A stretch of 54,508 bases of DNA from CAADGY01 sp900696665 (lineage in GTDB: Bacteria > Acidobacteriota > Terriglobia > Bryobacterales > Bryobacteraceae), in assembly GCA_035063885.1 (NCBI GenBank), contig JAPSFM010000025.1, forward strand, positions 1 to 54,508, read 5' to 3'. Below are positions 36,070 through 44,817 of this stretch, in pieces. Position numbers and translations under genes: made by a program. Within the stretch, counting starts at the first letter, position 1, and every line of letters begins with the position of its first letter. Below the pieces are notes generated by a model, which saw nothing but the letters and a program-made list of their open reading frames with translations, was not told the DNA's origin and made no database searches.

Positions 36070-37320
36070 TCAGGCGTACTTCAAACCTCCGCCCATTCGA
36101 TCCTGCCGCTCCCGAGGATAAGCGGGAAGAAACAACATCAGCATCGCGGCAACCAGTGTAAGCGCAGACAGCACTGTAAGAAGGGAACTGTACGATTGGG
36201 TGACGTCAAACACCCTACCCATGACAATGGGGCCGATCGCTCCCGCGATGGCGTAGGCTGTCCACGTCAGCCCATAAAGAGTCGAAAACATACGGAGACC
36301 GAAGTAGCGGGTCAGCAGATAAGGAGTCACATCCGCTTCCCCGCCGAGGCCGAAGCCGATCAGGACCGCCGTCAGCAGTCCGGTTCCGCCGGTGGTGGCG
36401 GTTGCAAGCAAGAAGATCCCGGCTGCAACACCGGCCAGCAGAACGAACGAAACCGCGGGACCGAAGCAGCGGTCCAAAAGATGGCCTGTTACAAGTCTGC
36501 CTGCGAGACTGGCCGCGCCGAGAACGGAGACGGCCAGTGCCGAGTACTCCGCGTTGATACCACGATCGGTCAATAACGGCGCAAGGTGTGCGATGGCTCC
36601 ATTGATGGCAATGGAGCTCAGGAATAGAGCAATCACCAGCAGCCAAAACGCTCGCGAACGGAGTCCCTCGCGAACCGAACTGCCGGCGGCCGCGTTTGGC
36701 CGGTCAGAACTGCCGGGATGCTCCCGCACGAAGAGAGCCGTCAAAGGCATTCCCAGAGCCAGGACTATCACTCCGAGCACCAAATAGGCGATTCGCCATC
36801 CGTACGCGTCGATGATCCGTTGGGCCAGCCATGGGAAGAGCATCGATCCGGCCCCCACACCGGCTACCACTAACGCCAGCGCGAAGCCGCGCCGGTCGTC
36901 GAACCAACTCGCTACCGCGCGGGAATAACCCATCTGGGTGGTCCCGTTCCCCACGGCTCCGAGAACAAAGAAGGCCGCGTACAAGTGGACCAGGTTGGAC
37001 GTCAGCAAGGAAAGGGAGCCTACAGCCAGTCCGAACACGGCCATGCAGAGAAGAACTATACGGCGCGCACCGTAGCAGTCGAGCAGGCGGCCCAGTATTG
37101 GAGAGGACACCGCGACCGTCACGGCGGCAATACCGAAAGCCACGGAAATACTCTCTCTGCTCCACCCGAATTCGCTGCTGAGCGGCTTGAGGAAGACGCC
37201 AAATGTGAAGACAAGAAGCGAGCCAAAGCTCACCATGACCCCACAGAACGCGGCGGCGACAACCAGCCACCCGGGATTAATACGGGGACGGGCGATGGCA
37301 ACCGCCTGGCCGCTACCCAT
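36070..37320 (-). CDS. MFS transporter, OFA-like
   Basis: 416 residues with 12 predicted membrane helices in two halves. FGWSRESISVAFGIAAVTVAVSSP and LLDCYGARRIVLL give the loop-2/3 region of the oxalate/formate-antiporter-like group, with a further WFDDRRGFALALVVAGVGAG; such carriers usually move organic acids. ATG 37320 is chosen because the sequence then starts MGSGQAVAIARPRIN just before the first helix; a reading from 37464 adds ~48 residues that belong to the upstream gene's frame shadow. It overlaps the upstream selenoprotein gene by 8 bp and ends 2 bp before the deiodinase-like gene, so the three are translationally linked. The cargo is unknown. Confidence 0.85.
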   Translation of the reverse strand: MGSGQAVAIARPRINPGWLVVAAAFCGVMVSFGSLLVFTFGVFLKPLSSEFGWSRESISVAFGIAAVTVAVSSPILGRLLDCYGARRIVLLCMAVFGLAVGSLSLLTSNLVHLYAAFFVLGAVGNGTTQMGYSRAVASWFDDRRGFALALVVAGVGAGSMLFPWLAQRIIDAYGWRIAYLVLGVIVLALGMPLTALFVREHPGSSDRPNAAAGSSVREGLRSRAFWLLVIALFLSSIAINGAIAHLAPLLTDRGINAEYSALAVSVLGAASLAGRLVTGHLLDRCFGPAVSFVLLAGVAAGIFLLATATTGGTGLLTAVLIGFGLGGEADVTPYLLTRYFGLRMFSTLYGLTWTAYAIAGAIGPIVMGRVFDVTQSYSSLLTVLSALTLVAAMLMLFLPAYPRERQDRMGGGLKYA

Positions 37321-37909
37321 GGTCGTATCCATGTATCGCCATGCGCTTTGCCCCCTCTCGGTGCGCCTCATCGGATAACGCATGAACTCCGGTTGCGTCG
37401 ATCCAGCGGTTGTAGAAGTTGAATAACGAGCAGACCGTGATGGCGAAATAGATCGCCTCGTCATTCCACCCCGCCGCGTAGAGCGGTTGCATATCGTCCA
37501 CGGTGATCCGCGGCGAATCGTGGTTCACTTTGCCGATAAACCGGAACAACGCCTTTTCCTTTTCCTCAAGAGACGAGTTCTCCAGATCCCGGAGAACACC
37601 CCATACCAGTTGCTCACTACCCAGCAGTTCCACCGCGACCGCGGCGTGCGCCTTCAGTCAAAACGGGCAACCGTTGCGATAAGACGTATATGCCGCGATC
37701 AATTCGCGAAGCCCGGGACTGATGGGAGCCGGACCGCGCATGATCTCCTGCGTAAAACGGGCCAAATGCCCGGTAGCCCGCGGTAAGAAAGCAAATAGGT
37801 GCCAGATTTGTGGGTATTCGACCCCAGCTTCCTGCATCCGGCGCAAATTATCGTAGTAAGGACCCGGCTGCGGGTTGTTTTCCACATCGGGGAGAAACAT
37901 TGGCTCCAT
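37313..37909 (-). CDS. Carboxymuconolactone-decarboxylase/AhpD-like peroxidase-related selenoprotein with a Cys-x-x-Sec motif
   Basis: 198 residues when the TGA at 37660-37658 is read as selenocysteine. The N-terminal part (MFLPDVENNPQPGPYYDNL, ISPGLRELIAAYTSYRNG) leads into C-P-F-U, then LKAHAAVAVELLG, exactly where AhpD/CMD-family proteins have the peroxidatic CxxC followed by a His-containing helix. Both halves are in one frame with no other stop. Taken as two separate genes, the first would end inside its active-site motif and the second would lack it. A SECIS-like stem (37631-37646) follows the TGA. The gene starts 24 bp after the TonB-receptor stop and overlaps the MFS start by 8 bp. 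Its role is likely thiol/selenol peroxide reduction or a related redox step; the substrate is unknown. Confidence 0.88.
37631..37646 (-). promoter_or_regulatory. SECIS-like hairpin of the CMD/AhpD-like selenoprotein gene
   Basis: On the minus strand CGCCGC and GCGGTG form a 6-bp stem with one G-U pair, closing the loop GGTC that begins 18 nt after the TGA. Same loop motif and distance as the elements of selD and the deiodinase-like gene. Confidence 0.65.
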
Positions 37910-37933
37910 AGGTTCGTCTTTTTAAGCCGCACT

Positions 37934-40900
37934 CTAGAACAACATTTTGAGTCCTGCCTGGAAGACCCGCGGAGGCCCGGCTTCCAGGATTCGCCCGAAA
38001 TTCGGAGACACCAGGTCGTTCACCGGGACACCGAAGTTGGCATGATTGGTCACGTTGAAGGCTTCGATGCGCAACTGAACGCGCAGTTGCTCCGAGAGAC
38101 TCCAGTTCTTAAACGCGGAGACGTCCAGCGTTCCTTGACCAGGACCCCGCGCGATGTTACGGCCCGCATTACCGAAACGTCCCGCTTCGGCGACAGCGTC
38201 AAGGCGCCGGAACGCGGAACGCGAAATCCACTGCGCCACGGTTCGTGGCCCGTCATTCGGGTCGGCAACTAAATCCGGCCGGCTGCCTGCGAACCCGGTA
38301 ATCTCCGGATGAGAGCCCTGCTGGGCGACATTGCGCGTATCGTAGACAGTAAACGGCGTACCGGAGGAGACCGTAGCAATCGCATTGAGCTGCCAGTCCG
38401 CGCCCAGTGCTCGCGAAACGCCCCGCAACGTTTTGCCGAACGGTAATTCCCAGGTAGCGCTTGCAGTCCAGCGATGCTTGGCATCGAATAGAGAGGGCCC
38501 GCGTTCGGCGCGTAGATCGAACGGGTTTTGCGCGATATCGTTCTCACCCGAAACAAGGCGCGGCGCCGAACCGGCAACGTTCATCGACGAGACGTAATCC
38601 AGAGTTTTGGAGAACCAATAGGAGGTGTTGAACGTCAGACCGCGATGGAAGCGCCGCAACAACGTCGTCTGCAGCGCGTGGTAAGTGGAGTTGGTGGAAT
38701 AGTCCACCAGGCCGACCGACGCGAAATCGCACGGGCCCGCCGCCGCGGGGCAGCCGGCGTGAATTCTCCGCGCGTCCACGCTTTGAGAAGACGCGCCCGG
38801 AGTGTAGACCGATGGATTGGCCTCTATGAAGCGCGGAACACGCGTTCCCTTCGTGCCTACATAGCGAATCTCAAAGAGCACCGCCGAGGGTAGGGATTGT
38901 TGGATCGAGAAGTTCCAGTTCTGTGCATACGGCGGGCGCCCCGCCGGATTCTCGGTCAGCATGGTAACCGGGTTCGGGAAAAAGCCGGGCCGGAACGGCA
39001 CGCCGCGAGCTCCCCACGGGTCGGTGTAATTTAATGCCGGCGGACCGAGTTGCACCGCCTGCAACCACGGGAGCGCACTGATGGCCGCTTGCATCGGCAT
39101 GCTCGATCCGTTCGAAAAAGCGTCGTAGAAAATCCCATACGCCACGCGCAAACTTGTCCGGCCGCTCCCAGTGGGGTCGTAGGCCAATCCCACACGCGGC
39201 ATCAATCCTTTGTAGTAGATGTTGAGGATGCGCTTGGCCACGCCGGGGTCGCCCGGAAACAGAACCCCTCGCGGCGCGTCCGGAAAGACTTGCGACTGCC
39301 GGCCGGGTGCAAACTGGTTCAAGCGGTCACGAATTTCGGCGAACGGCGAGTTGATTTCGTAGCGCAATCCGTAGTTCAGTGTGAGATTGCGGGTGACACG
39401 CCACTGGTCCTGTGCGTACCCGCTCGCCTCAAAACTGCGCAAACCGCGTTGAAAGTCACCACCGCCCTGGAAGAACACCACCGGGAACCCTATAAGGAAA
39501 TTTGCAAATGAGCTGTTGGTGGGAAACGGCGCGAACACGAAGAACCCGTTTGCCGCAATGCCCTGGCTGATGTTGATGTGTGTGCGCCGGAAGCCGCCGC
39601 CGATCTTGACGGTATGCGCGCCCCGCACCAGCAAAAACGCCTCGTAGATCTCGTAGTCGTTCTGAACGCTGTTCCGCGGTCCGGTGATCGGATTTCCAAC
39701 GCTTGCGTAGCCGTTCACGATGAAGTAAGGCGGGCCGAGGGCGGGCGCGAAAGTGTTGTCGTACTGAAAGCCCAGTGAGCGCGGCGTGGTGTGGTTGAAG
39801 CGCTGATCGAACAGAAACCGGTTGCGGAAGAAAGCCGCTCTCAGGGTGTTCAGGGCATCCGGCCCGGAGACGTGGGTGTGCGATACAGTCGCGGAATGGA
39901 TCCTGATGTCGTCGCCGGTCGGAAAGCCTGGAACGTCGGCGCCACGAATGGAAAGCGGGTTGAAATTCGATCCGGCGGACGTTGCATAACGCACGGCGAA
40001 CTGGTCCCGCTCGCTCGCAATCGCATCGATACGTATGCCGCCCTGGTCGACGTCGTTCCGTTGGACCTCGGTGGCGCGGAATAGTGAGGGAGAGACGTTG
40101 CCGAGCGGATAGAATTCGAGCACTCGCTGCGACACCGGGTTTAACATCTCGCGCGGAATACGATTACCCGGGAATGGTTGTCCCGTAAGAAAATTGATCA
40201 GCAGATTGTTTGTGCTCGGATCCTGAAGCGCCGAGAAGTCGCCCGCCCGTTCGGCCGGCGACGGTACCGTCGTTGTCTTCGTCACGCCCTGGCGATTCCG
40301 GAATCCTTCGTAGTAACCGAAAAAGAACAGCCCGTTCCGGCGCAAGGGACCGCCGAGGGTGGCACCGAATTGATGCTGCTTCAACGGTTCAACATCCGCC
40401 GAAAAGAAGTTGCGAGCGTCCACCACGTCGTTGCGTCCGAAATAGTAGAGGCCCCCATGCATGGAGTTCCCGCCGGACCGCGTAACAACTGAGACCGCGG
40501 CGCCACTTGCGCTACCGTACTCGGGCGGCGCGGTATGCGTGAGGGTGCGGAACTCCTGAAGCGCATCGATCGGCGTCCGGATCGCGAATCCGCCGTCCAT
40601 CCGGTTCACGTTGCGTACCCCGTCCAACAGATAGTTGTTCGACTCGGGACGTTGCCCGTTCACCGCGAATGCCTGCGTCGCTTTGATAGAGCCGCCGGCG
40701 CTGACAAGGCCGTTTGTCAAGGGCACAACTCCGGCTTGCAGCAGCCCAAGTTGAGTGAAGTTGCGCCCGTTCAGCGGGAGGTCCGTTATTTGCCTCTCCG
40801 TGACCGTCTGGCCCAGGGTATTCGAATCGTGATCGACCGTTTCCGCCACCCCGGACACCTCGACGCGCTCTGAGCCGGTAATGGCCAGTTCGAGCGAAAG

Positions 40901-41209
40901 ACGGATGGTGCGGTCGATTTCCACCTTCACTTGCGGCACTCGTAAAAGGGCAAACCCATCGGCTTCGGCCAGTAGTTCGTAGTCGCCAGCCGGGAGCGCG
41001 GGGAAAGTGAAAAATCCCGATTCCGGGGTGGTTCGAACCTGGCTTTGCCCTGTTTGCTTGTGCTTTACAATCACGCGGGTGCGCGGCACTGTGGCACCAG
41101 ACGGATCGGTAACCGAGCCGCTGATACCGCCGGACGGCTCCTGTGAGCTTACAATCATGACAGAAAGGTGCAGAGCAGCAGCAACCTTCATCACCAGTTG
41201 GAGAGTCAT
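37934..41209 (-). CDS. Oar-like TonB-dependent outer-membrane receptor
   Basis: 1091 residues, the second large receptor of the window. Signal sequence within the first ~22 residues (MKVAAALHLSVMIVSSQ from Met7 is an equally good start at 41191). A carboxypeptidase-regulatory-like domain follows (GGISGSVTDPSGATVPRTRV, FFTFPALPAGDYELLAEADG), then the plug with ITDLPLNGRNFTQLGLLQAG and NYLLDGVRNVNRM, and a barrel ending RVFQAGLKMLF. It is the first gene of the minus-strand run TonB receptor - CMD selenoprotein - MFS - deiodinase-like - FAD oxidoreductase, so it may bring in the substrate that those redox proteins act on. It is divergent from the enolase-superfamily gene. Confidence 0.88.
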   Translation of the reverse strand: MTLQLVMKVAAALHLSVMIVSSQEPSGGISGSVTDPSGATVPRTRVIVKHKQTGQSQVRTTPESGFFTFPALPAGDYELLAEADGFALLRVPQVKVEIDRTIRLSLELAITGSERVEVSGVAETVDHDSNTLGQTVTERQITDLPLNGRNFTQLGLLQAGVVPLTNGLVSAGGSIKATQAFAVNGQRPESNNYLLDGVRNVNRMDGGFAIRTPIDALQEFRTLTHTAPPEYGSASGAAVSVVTRSGGNSMHGGLYYFGRNDVVDARNFFSADVEPLKQHQFGATLGGPLRRNGLFFFGYYEGFRNRQGVTKTTTVPSPAERAGDFSALQDPSTNNLLINFLTGQPFPGNRIPREMLNPVSQRVLEFYPLGNVSPSLFRATEVQRNDVDQGGIRIDAIASERDQFAVRYATSAGSNFNPLSIRGADVPGFPTGDDIRIHSATVSHTHVSGPDALNTLRAAFFRNRFLFDQRFNHTTPRSLGFQYDNTFAPALGPPYFIVNGYASVGNPITGPRNSVQNDYEIYEAFLLVRGAHTVKIGGGFRRTHINISQGIAANGFFVFAPFPTNSSFANFLIGFPVVFFQGGGDFQRGLRSFEASGYAQDQWRVTRNLTLNYGLRYEINSPFAEIRDRLNQFAPGRQSQVFPDAPRGVLFPGDPGVAKRILNIYYKGLMPRVGLAYDPTGSGRTSLRVAYGIFYDAFSNGSSMPMQAAISALPWLQAVQLGPPALNYTDPWGARGVPFRPGFFPNPVTMLTENPAGRPPYAQNWNFSIQQSLPSAVLFEIRYVGTKGTRVPRFIEANPSVYTPGASSQSVDARRIHAGCPAAAGPCDFASVGLVDYSTNSTYHALQTTLLRRFHRGLTFNTSYWFSKTLDYVSSMNVAGSAPRLVSGENDIAQNPFDLRAERGPSLFDAKHRWTASATWELPFGKTLRGVSRALGADWQLNAIATVSSGTPFTVYDTRNVAQQGSHPEITGFAGSRPDLVADPNDGPRTVAQWISRSAFRRLDAVAEAGRFGNAGRNIARGPGQGTLDVSAFKNWSLSEQLRVQLRIEAFNVTNHANFGVPVNDLVSPNFGRILEAGPPRVFQAGLKMLF

Positions 41210-41302
41210 CCCAGTGTGTGTCTCGGATCAGAATATCAGCGCTCGCGGCTGCGCACAACAGAATTTATAGGCGATACTCAGGGTTCCAGAGCCATACACG
41301 CC

Positions 41303-42469
41303 ATGCCGATTACCAGACGCCATCTCTTGCAACTTGCGGCCGCGGCGACTGCCAGCGCCGGGCCCACTCCAGCCATCAAAAAGATCGAGGTATTCCCCAC
41401 TCCGTATCCCGTCGGCGCGCGGTTCAAGTTTTTGCCGAAACCCGAGCGCCCGTCGGTGCTTGTGAAGATCACAGCCGAAGACGGTGCTGCCGGGTGGGGA
41501 CAAAGCGTTCCCGTTCCGACCTGGAGCTATGAGACCACCGAGTCCGTTACCCTGACGCTGCGCAATTATATCGCGCCGGTGCTGATCGGACGCGATCCGT
41601 TCGACATCGCCGGCGCGCACGCGCTGATGAACCGTGCTATCTCCCCGTCGTTTTCGACGGGAATGCCGATTGCGAAGGCAGGTATCGACCTCGCGCTGCA
41701 CGATCTCACGGCGAGGATTCGGGGGCAGAGCGTCGCCGAGCGTTGGGGGCACAAAACGCCGGAGAAACTGACATTGAGTTGGACCATCAACCCGCAAACG
41801 CTCGATGAAACCGCCAAACTGGTGGAGGAGGGGAAGCGGCACGGCTATAAGCATTTCAATGTGAAGATCGCGCCGGACCCCAAGTTTGATATTGAGATGT
41901 GCCGCATCGTCCGCAAAATGGCTCCGGACGCCTTCTTCTGGGCGGATGCGAATGGAGGCTATGACCTGGCCACGGCACTTGCGGTGGCGCCGAAACTGGC
42001 CGACATCGGCGTCGATGTGTTGGAGCAGCCCATCGCGGCGAATCGCCTGACCGGGTATAGAGAGATTCGCAAACAGCGCGCCTTGCCAATCCTGATGGAC
42101 GAGGGCGTAGTTTCTTCCGTTGAGTTGATAGAGTTCATCCGGTTGGGTTTGCTTGATGGTGTGGCGATGAAGCCCGCGCGCACCGCCGGCTTATGGGACG
42201 CGCGCCGGCAAATTGAGATTGTGCAGGATGCCGGGCTGTTGTTCCTGGGCAGCGGCCTTACCGATCCGGATATCGCGCTCGCCGCCGCGATTCACCTGTA
42301 TGGGGCTTACGGTCTGAAATTCCCTGCCGCACTGAACGGACCGCAGTTTCTTACCGGCAGTTTCCTCGAAAGACCGTTGGTGGTGAGCGGCGGAGACATC
42401 GAAATTCCGCGGGGGCCGGGTTTCGGCGTTCAGATCGATGAAAAGAAGATCCGGTCTATGCAGAACTGA
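41303..42469 (+). CDS. Enolase-superfamily enzyme, muconate-cycloisomerase-like, Tat-exported
   Basis: 388 residues from MPITRRHLLQLAAAATASAG, a twin-arginine signal. The barrel domain shows the metal ligands Asp (WADANGG), Glu (LEQPI) and Asp/Glu (LMDEGV), and a C-terminal catalytic Lys (GVAMKPARTAG). Where the muconate-lactonising subgroup has Lys-x-Lys on strand two this protein has N-V-K (HFNVKIAP), keeping only the second Lys. The natural substrate is therefore uncertain (dipeptide epimerase, cycloisomerase or sugar-acid dehydratase are all possible). An in-frame start at 41168 would overlap the divergent receptor gene and lacks a signal. Its stop overlaps the next gene's first possible ATG. 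Confidence 0.85.
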   Translation: MPITRRHLLQLAAAATASAGPTPAIKKIEVFPTPYPVGARFKFLPKPERPSVLVKITAEDGAAGWGQSVPVPTWSYETTESVTLTLRNYIAPVLIGRDPFDIAGAHALMNRAISPSFSTGMPIAKAGIDLALHDLTARIRGQSVAERWGHKTPEKLTLSWTINPQTLDETAKLVEEGKRHGYKHFNVKIAPDPKFDIEMCRIVRKMAPDAFFWADANGGYDLATALAVAPKLADIGVDVLEQPIAANRLTGYREIRKQRALPILMDEGVVSSVELIEFIRLGLLDGVAMKPARTAGLWDARRQIEIVQDAGLLFLGSGLTDPDIALAAAIHLYGAYGLKFPAALNGPQFLTGSFLERPLVVSGGDIEIPRGPGFGVQIDEKKIRSMQN

Positions 42470-42492
42470 TGGGACTTCGCCGCCGTTCTACA

Positions 42493-43776
42493 ATGATTTG
42501 GATGAAGCGCTTGCTGCTGTTCCTTGCGGCCGTCTCTATGGCTTACGCACAAACAAATTACGACTTGCTGCTGAAGGGCGGCCACGTTATCGATCCAAAG
42601 AACAACCTCGATGCACTGGCCGATGTCGCGATTCGCGACGGAAAAATCGCCGCGATTGAGCCGTCCATCGAAGCCACCAGGGCCAAAAAAACAATTCAGG
42701 TGAACGGACTCTACGTGACACCGGGCCTGGTGGATATTCACGTTCATCTATTCACCACAACGGGCATACCCGGCGCCTGGGCTGGTGACAACAGCATCCG
42801 CCCGGACGATTTCAGCTTCCGCACGGGCGTTACGACAATGGTGGACGCGGGCAGCTCTGGCTGGCGCAATTTCGAGACTTTCCGGCATACCGTCATCGAT
42901 CGCGCCAGGACGCGGGTATTCGCCATGATCAACATCGCCGGGTTCGGGATGCTGACCGACATCGTGGAGCAACATCCAACCGAGATGCGCCCCGATGAAG
43001 TGGCGCGGCTGGCCCGCAAGCATAAGGACGTCGTCGTGGGAGTAAAGGCCGCACACTACCAGGGGCCCGAATGGGTTTCGGTGGAGCGCGCGGTGCAGGC
43101 GGGAGAGTCGGCCGGGATACCCGTCATGGTGGATTTCGGTTACTTCCTGAAGGAACGGCCGTACTGGCAACTGGTGACGGAAAAGCTCCGGCCCGGCGAC
43201 ATCAGCACGCATGCCTTCCGCGGGCCGGTGCCCTGGATCAATGACAGCGGCAAGGTTTACAGCTATCTCTATGAGGCGCGGAAGCGCGGTGTGAAGTTTG
43301 ACGTGGGGCACGGAGGAGGCAGTCTCGTGTTCCGCAACGCGGTTCCCGCCGTCAAGAACGGATTTTATCCGGATTCGATTTCAACCGACCTGCACACGGG
43401 CAGTATGAACGCAGGCATGATGGACATGCCGACCACCATGTCGAAGTTTCTGGTGATGGGCATGCCGCTGAAAGAAGTTGTGCTGCGCTCGACATGGAAT
43501 CCGGCGCAAATGATTCATCATCCCGAGGTGGGGCATCTTACTTCCGGGTCCCCTGCGGACGTGGCGGTTTGGAGTTTACTCGATGGTAACTTCGGATATG
43601 TGGATGCGAGCGATGGCCGGTTGGAAGGCCGGCAACGCCTCCACTGCGAGATGACATTGAAAGGCGGGCGGGTAGCCTGGGACTGGAGCGGACGCGCCGC
43701 AACGGACTACAGGCAGTTGCCTCCGGACTACGGCGTGCGGGATATCGAATTTATCGTTCCGCCGCCAAAGCCGTGA
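42493..43776 (+). CDS. Secreted amidohydrolase/deacetylase-family metallohydrolase
   Basis: About 427 residues. Signal peptide MKRLLLFLAAVSMAYAQ, then NYDLLLKGGHVIDPKNNLD, the urease-type beta-sandwich start. Metal ligands are HxH in DIHVHLF, the carboxylated Lys in VVGVKAAHYQ, and an Asp in the STDLHTG strand. The order fits the amidohydrolase/deacetylase group whose substrates are unknown for most members. Starts at 42469, 42493 and 42502 are all in frame; the two later ones put the signal peptide first. It directly follows the enolase-family gene (possible 1-bp overlap), so the two likely act in one pathway, perhaps on a cyclic amide or N-acyl compound (inference). Confidence 0.85.
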   Translation: MIWMKRLLLFLAAVSMAYAQTNYDLLLKGGHVIDPKNNLDALADVAIRDGKIAAIEPSIEATRAKKTIQVNGLYVTPGLVDIHVHLFTTTGIPGAWAGDNSIRPDDFSFRTGVTTMVDAGSSGWRNFETFRHTVIDRARTRVFAMINIAGFGMLTDIVEQHPTEMRPDEVARLARKHKDVVVGVKAAHYQGPEWVSVERAVQAGESAGIPVMVDFGYFLKERPYWQLVTEKLRPGDISTHAFRGPVPWINDSGKVYSYLYEARKRGVKFDVGHGGGSLVFRNAVPAVKNGFYPDSISTDLHTGSMNAGMMDMPTTMSKFLVMGMPLKEVVLRSTWNPAQMIHHPEVGHLTSGSPADVAVWSLLDGNFGYVDASDGRLEGRQRLHCEMTLKGGRVAWDWSGRAATDYRQLPPDYGVRDIEFIVPPPKP

Positions 43777-43782
43777 GGCGCT

Positions 43783-44817
43783 TTACACGCCCTGTTCCAA
43801 ACGAACCAGCCGGACGCCTTCCACCATGTTGCGGAGCTTGGCGAAAGCCGCCCACCGGGCGGTCTGGCTGAGGCCGCAATCAGGTGCAAACGACAGCCTG
43901 TCCGCCGGGGCGTGCTTCAGGCACAGGCGCACGCGCGCGGCGATCTCTTCTGGCGGTTCGATGTAATAGCTCTTCACGTCCACAATGCCAACGGCCACAT
44001 CGCAGCGCTTTGCGATTTCCGCTATCATCCCGATCTCGGCGAATTCGCGGCTCGCCATCTCCAGGTGTATCTCATCGACAGGTAAGTTGAAAAATGCCGG
44101 GAACATCGGCGCGTAGCGGCGCGGCCCCACCGCACGCGCCTTGTAATTGCCAAAGCACAGGTGCGTGGACAGGCGGCACTTGCCTCTGACGGATTCGACC
44201 GTCCGCTCGAAAATGCCGACAAACCGGAACGGGTCTTCTCGATACGCATAGCAGCTCATCGACGGCTCGTCGACCGTGATTTCGCGGCAACCCGCCGCCA
44301 CGATCGCCTCGAGTTCTTTCCGGACGATAGGAAGCAGCGCCTCTGTGACGGCCCAGCGGTCCTTGTAGGGTCCACCCGGCTGAATGCGTCCACTGAGAGT
44401 ATACGGGCCGGGTATGCTCACCTTCAGTACGGGTCCTGGAGGCGCGGCATCGAGCAGACGCTGGTATTCGGCGACGACACCCAGTCCGCGCGGAGCTTTG
44501 AGTTCTCCGGTGAGCCGGTGTTTACCCCGCTGGTCGTGTGCGGGCGGACCGAAGCGGCGCTCCGGCGCGGCTTCGAGATCGATTCCCTCGAGATAGCCGT
44601 AGAAAGACAGGTTGAAATCGAGCCGGGTCTGCTCGCCATCCGTGATGACGTCGAGACCCGCGGCGAGCTGGTCGTGCACTGCCGCAATCACCGCGTCTTT
44701 CTGCATTTCGGCCAGGTCCGCCGGCCCGAAACGCTCGAGATGAGCGGCGGCGAATTCCAGCCAGCCGGGAAATGGGTAGCTGCCGATGACGGTGGTGCGA
44801 AGAGGGTGACCTTTCAT
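43783..44817 (-). CDS. MetE C-terminal-like (cobalamin-independent methionine synthase family) protein
   Basis: 344 residues, equal to the C-terminal barrel of MetE without its N-terminal half. The zinc ligands are all present: His-x-Cys in STHLCFGN, Glu in IHLEMAS, and Cys in APDCGLSQ. TTVIGSYPFPGWL, ITDGEQTRLDFN and SIPGPYTLSG are typical. Such stand-alone proteins can be methyltransferases acting on other donors or methylcobamide; homocysteine methylation is not established here. It overlaps the SDR gene by 4 bp (ATGA) and is the last gene of a three-gene operon. Confidence 0.87.
   Translation of the reverse strand: MKGHPLRTTVIGSYPFPGWLEFAAAHLERFGPADLAEMQKDAVIAAVHDQLAAGLDVITDGEQTRLDFNLSFYGYLEGIDLEAAPERRFGPPAHDQRGKHRLTGELKAPRGLGVVAEYQRLLDAAPPGPVLKVSIPGPYTLSGRIQPGGPYKDRWAVTEALLPIVRKELEAIVAAGCREITVDEPSMSCYAYREDPFRFVGIFERTVESVRGKCRLSTHLCFGNYKARAVGPRRYAPMFPAFFNLPVDEIHLEMASREFAEIGMIAEIAKRCDVAVGIVDVKSYYIEPPEEIAARVRLCLKHAPADRLSFAPDCGLSQTARWAAFAKLRNMVEGVRLVRLEQGV

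Noticed and set aside
37313..37633. Separate gene starting at GTG 37633 after the TGA
   Set aside because: It lacks the active-site motif and continues the upstream frame through a TGA with a SECIS-like hairpin; one selenoprotein gene is the simpler reading.
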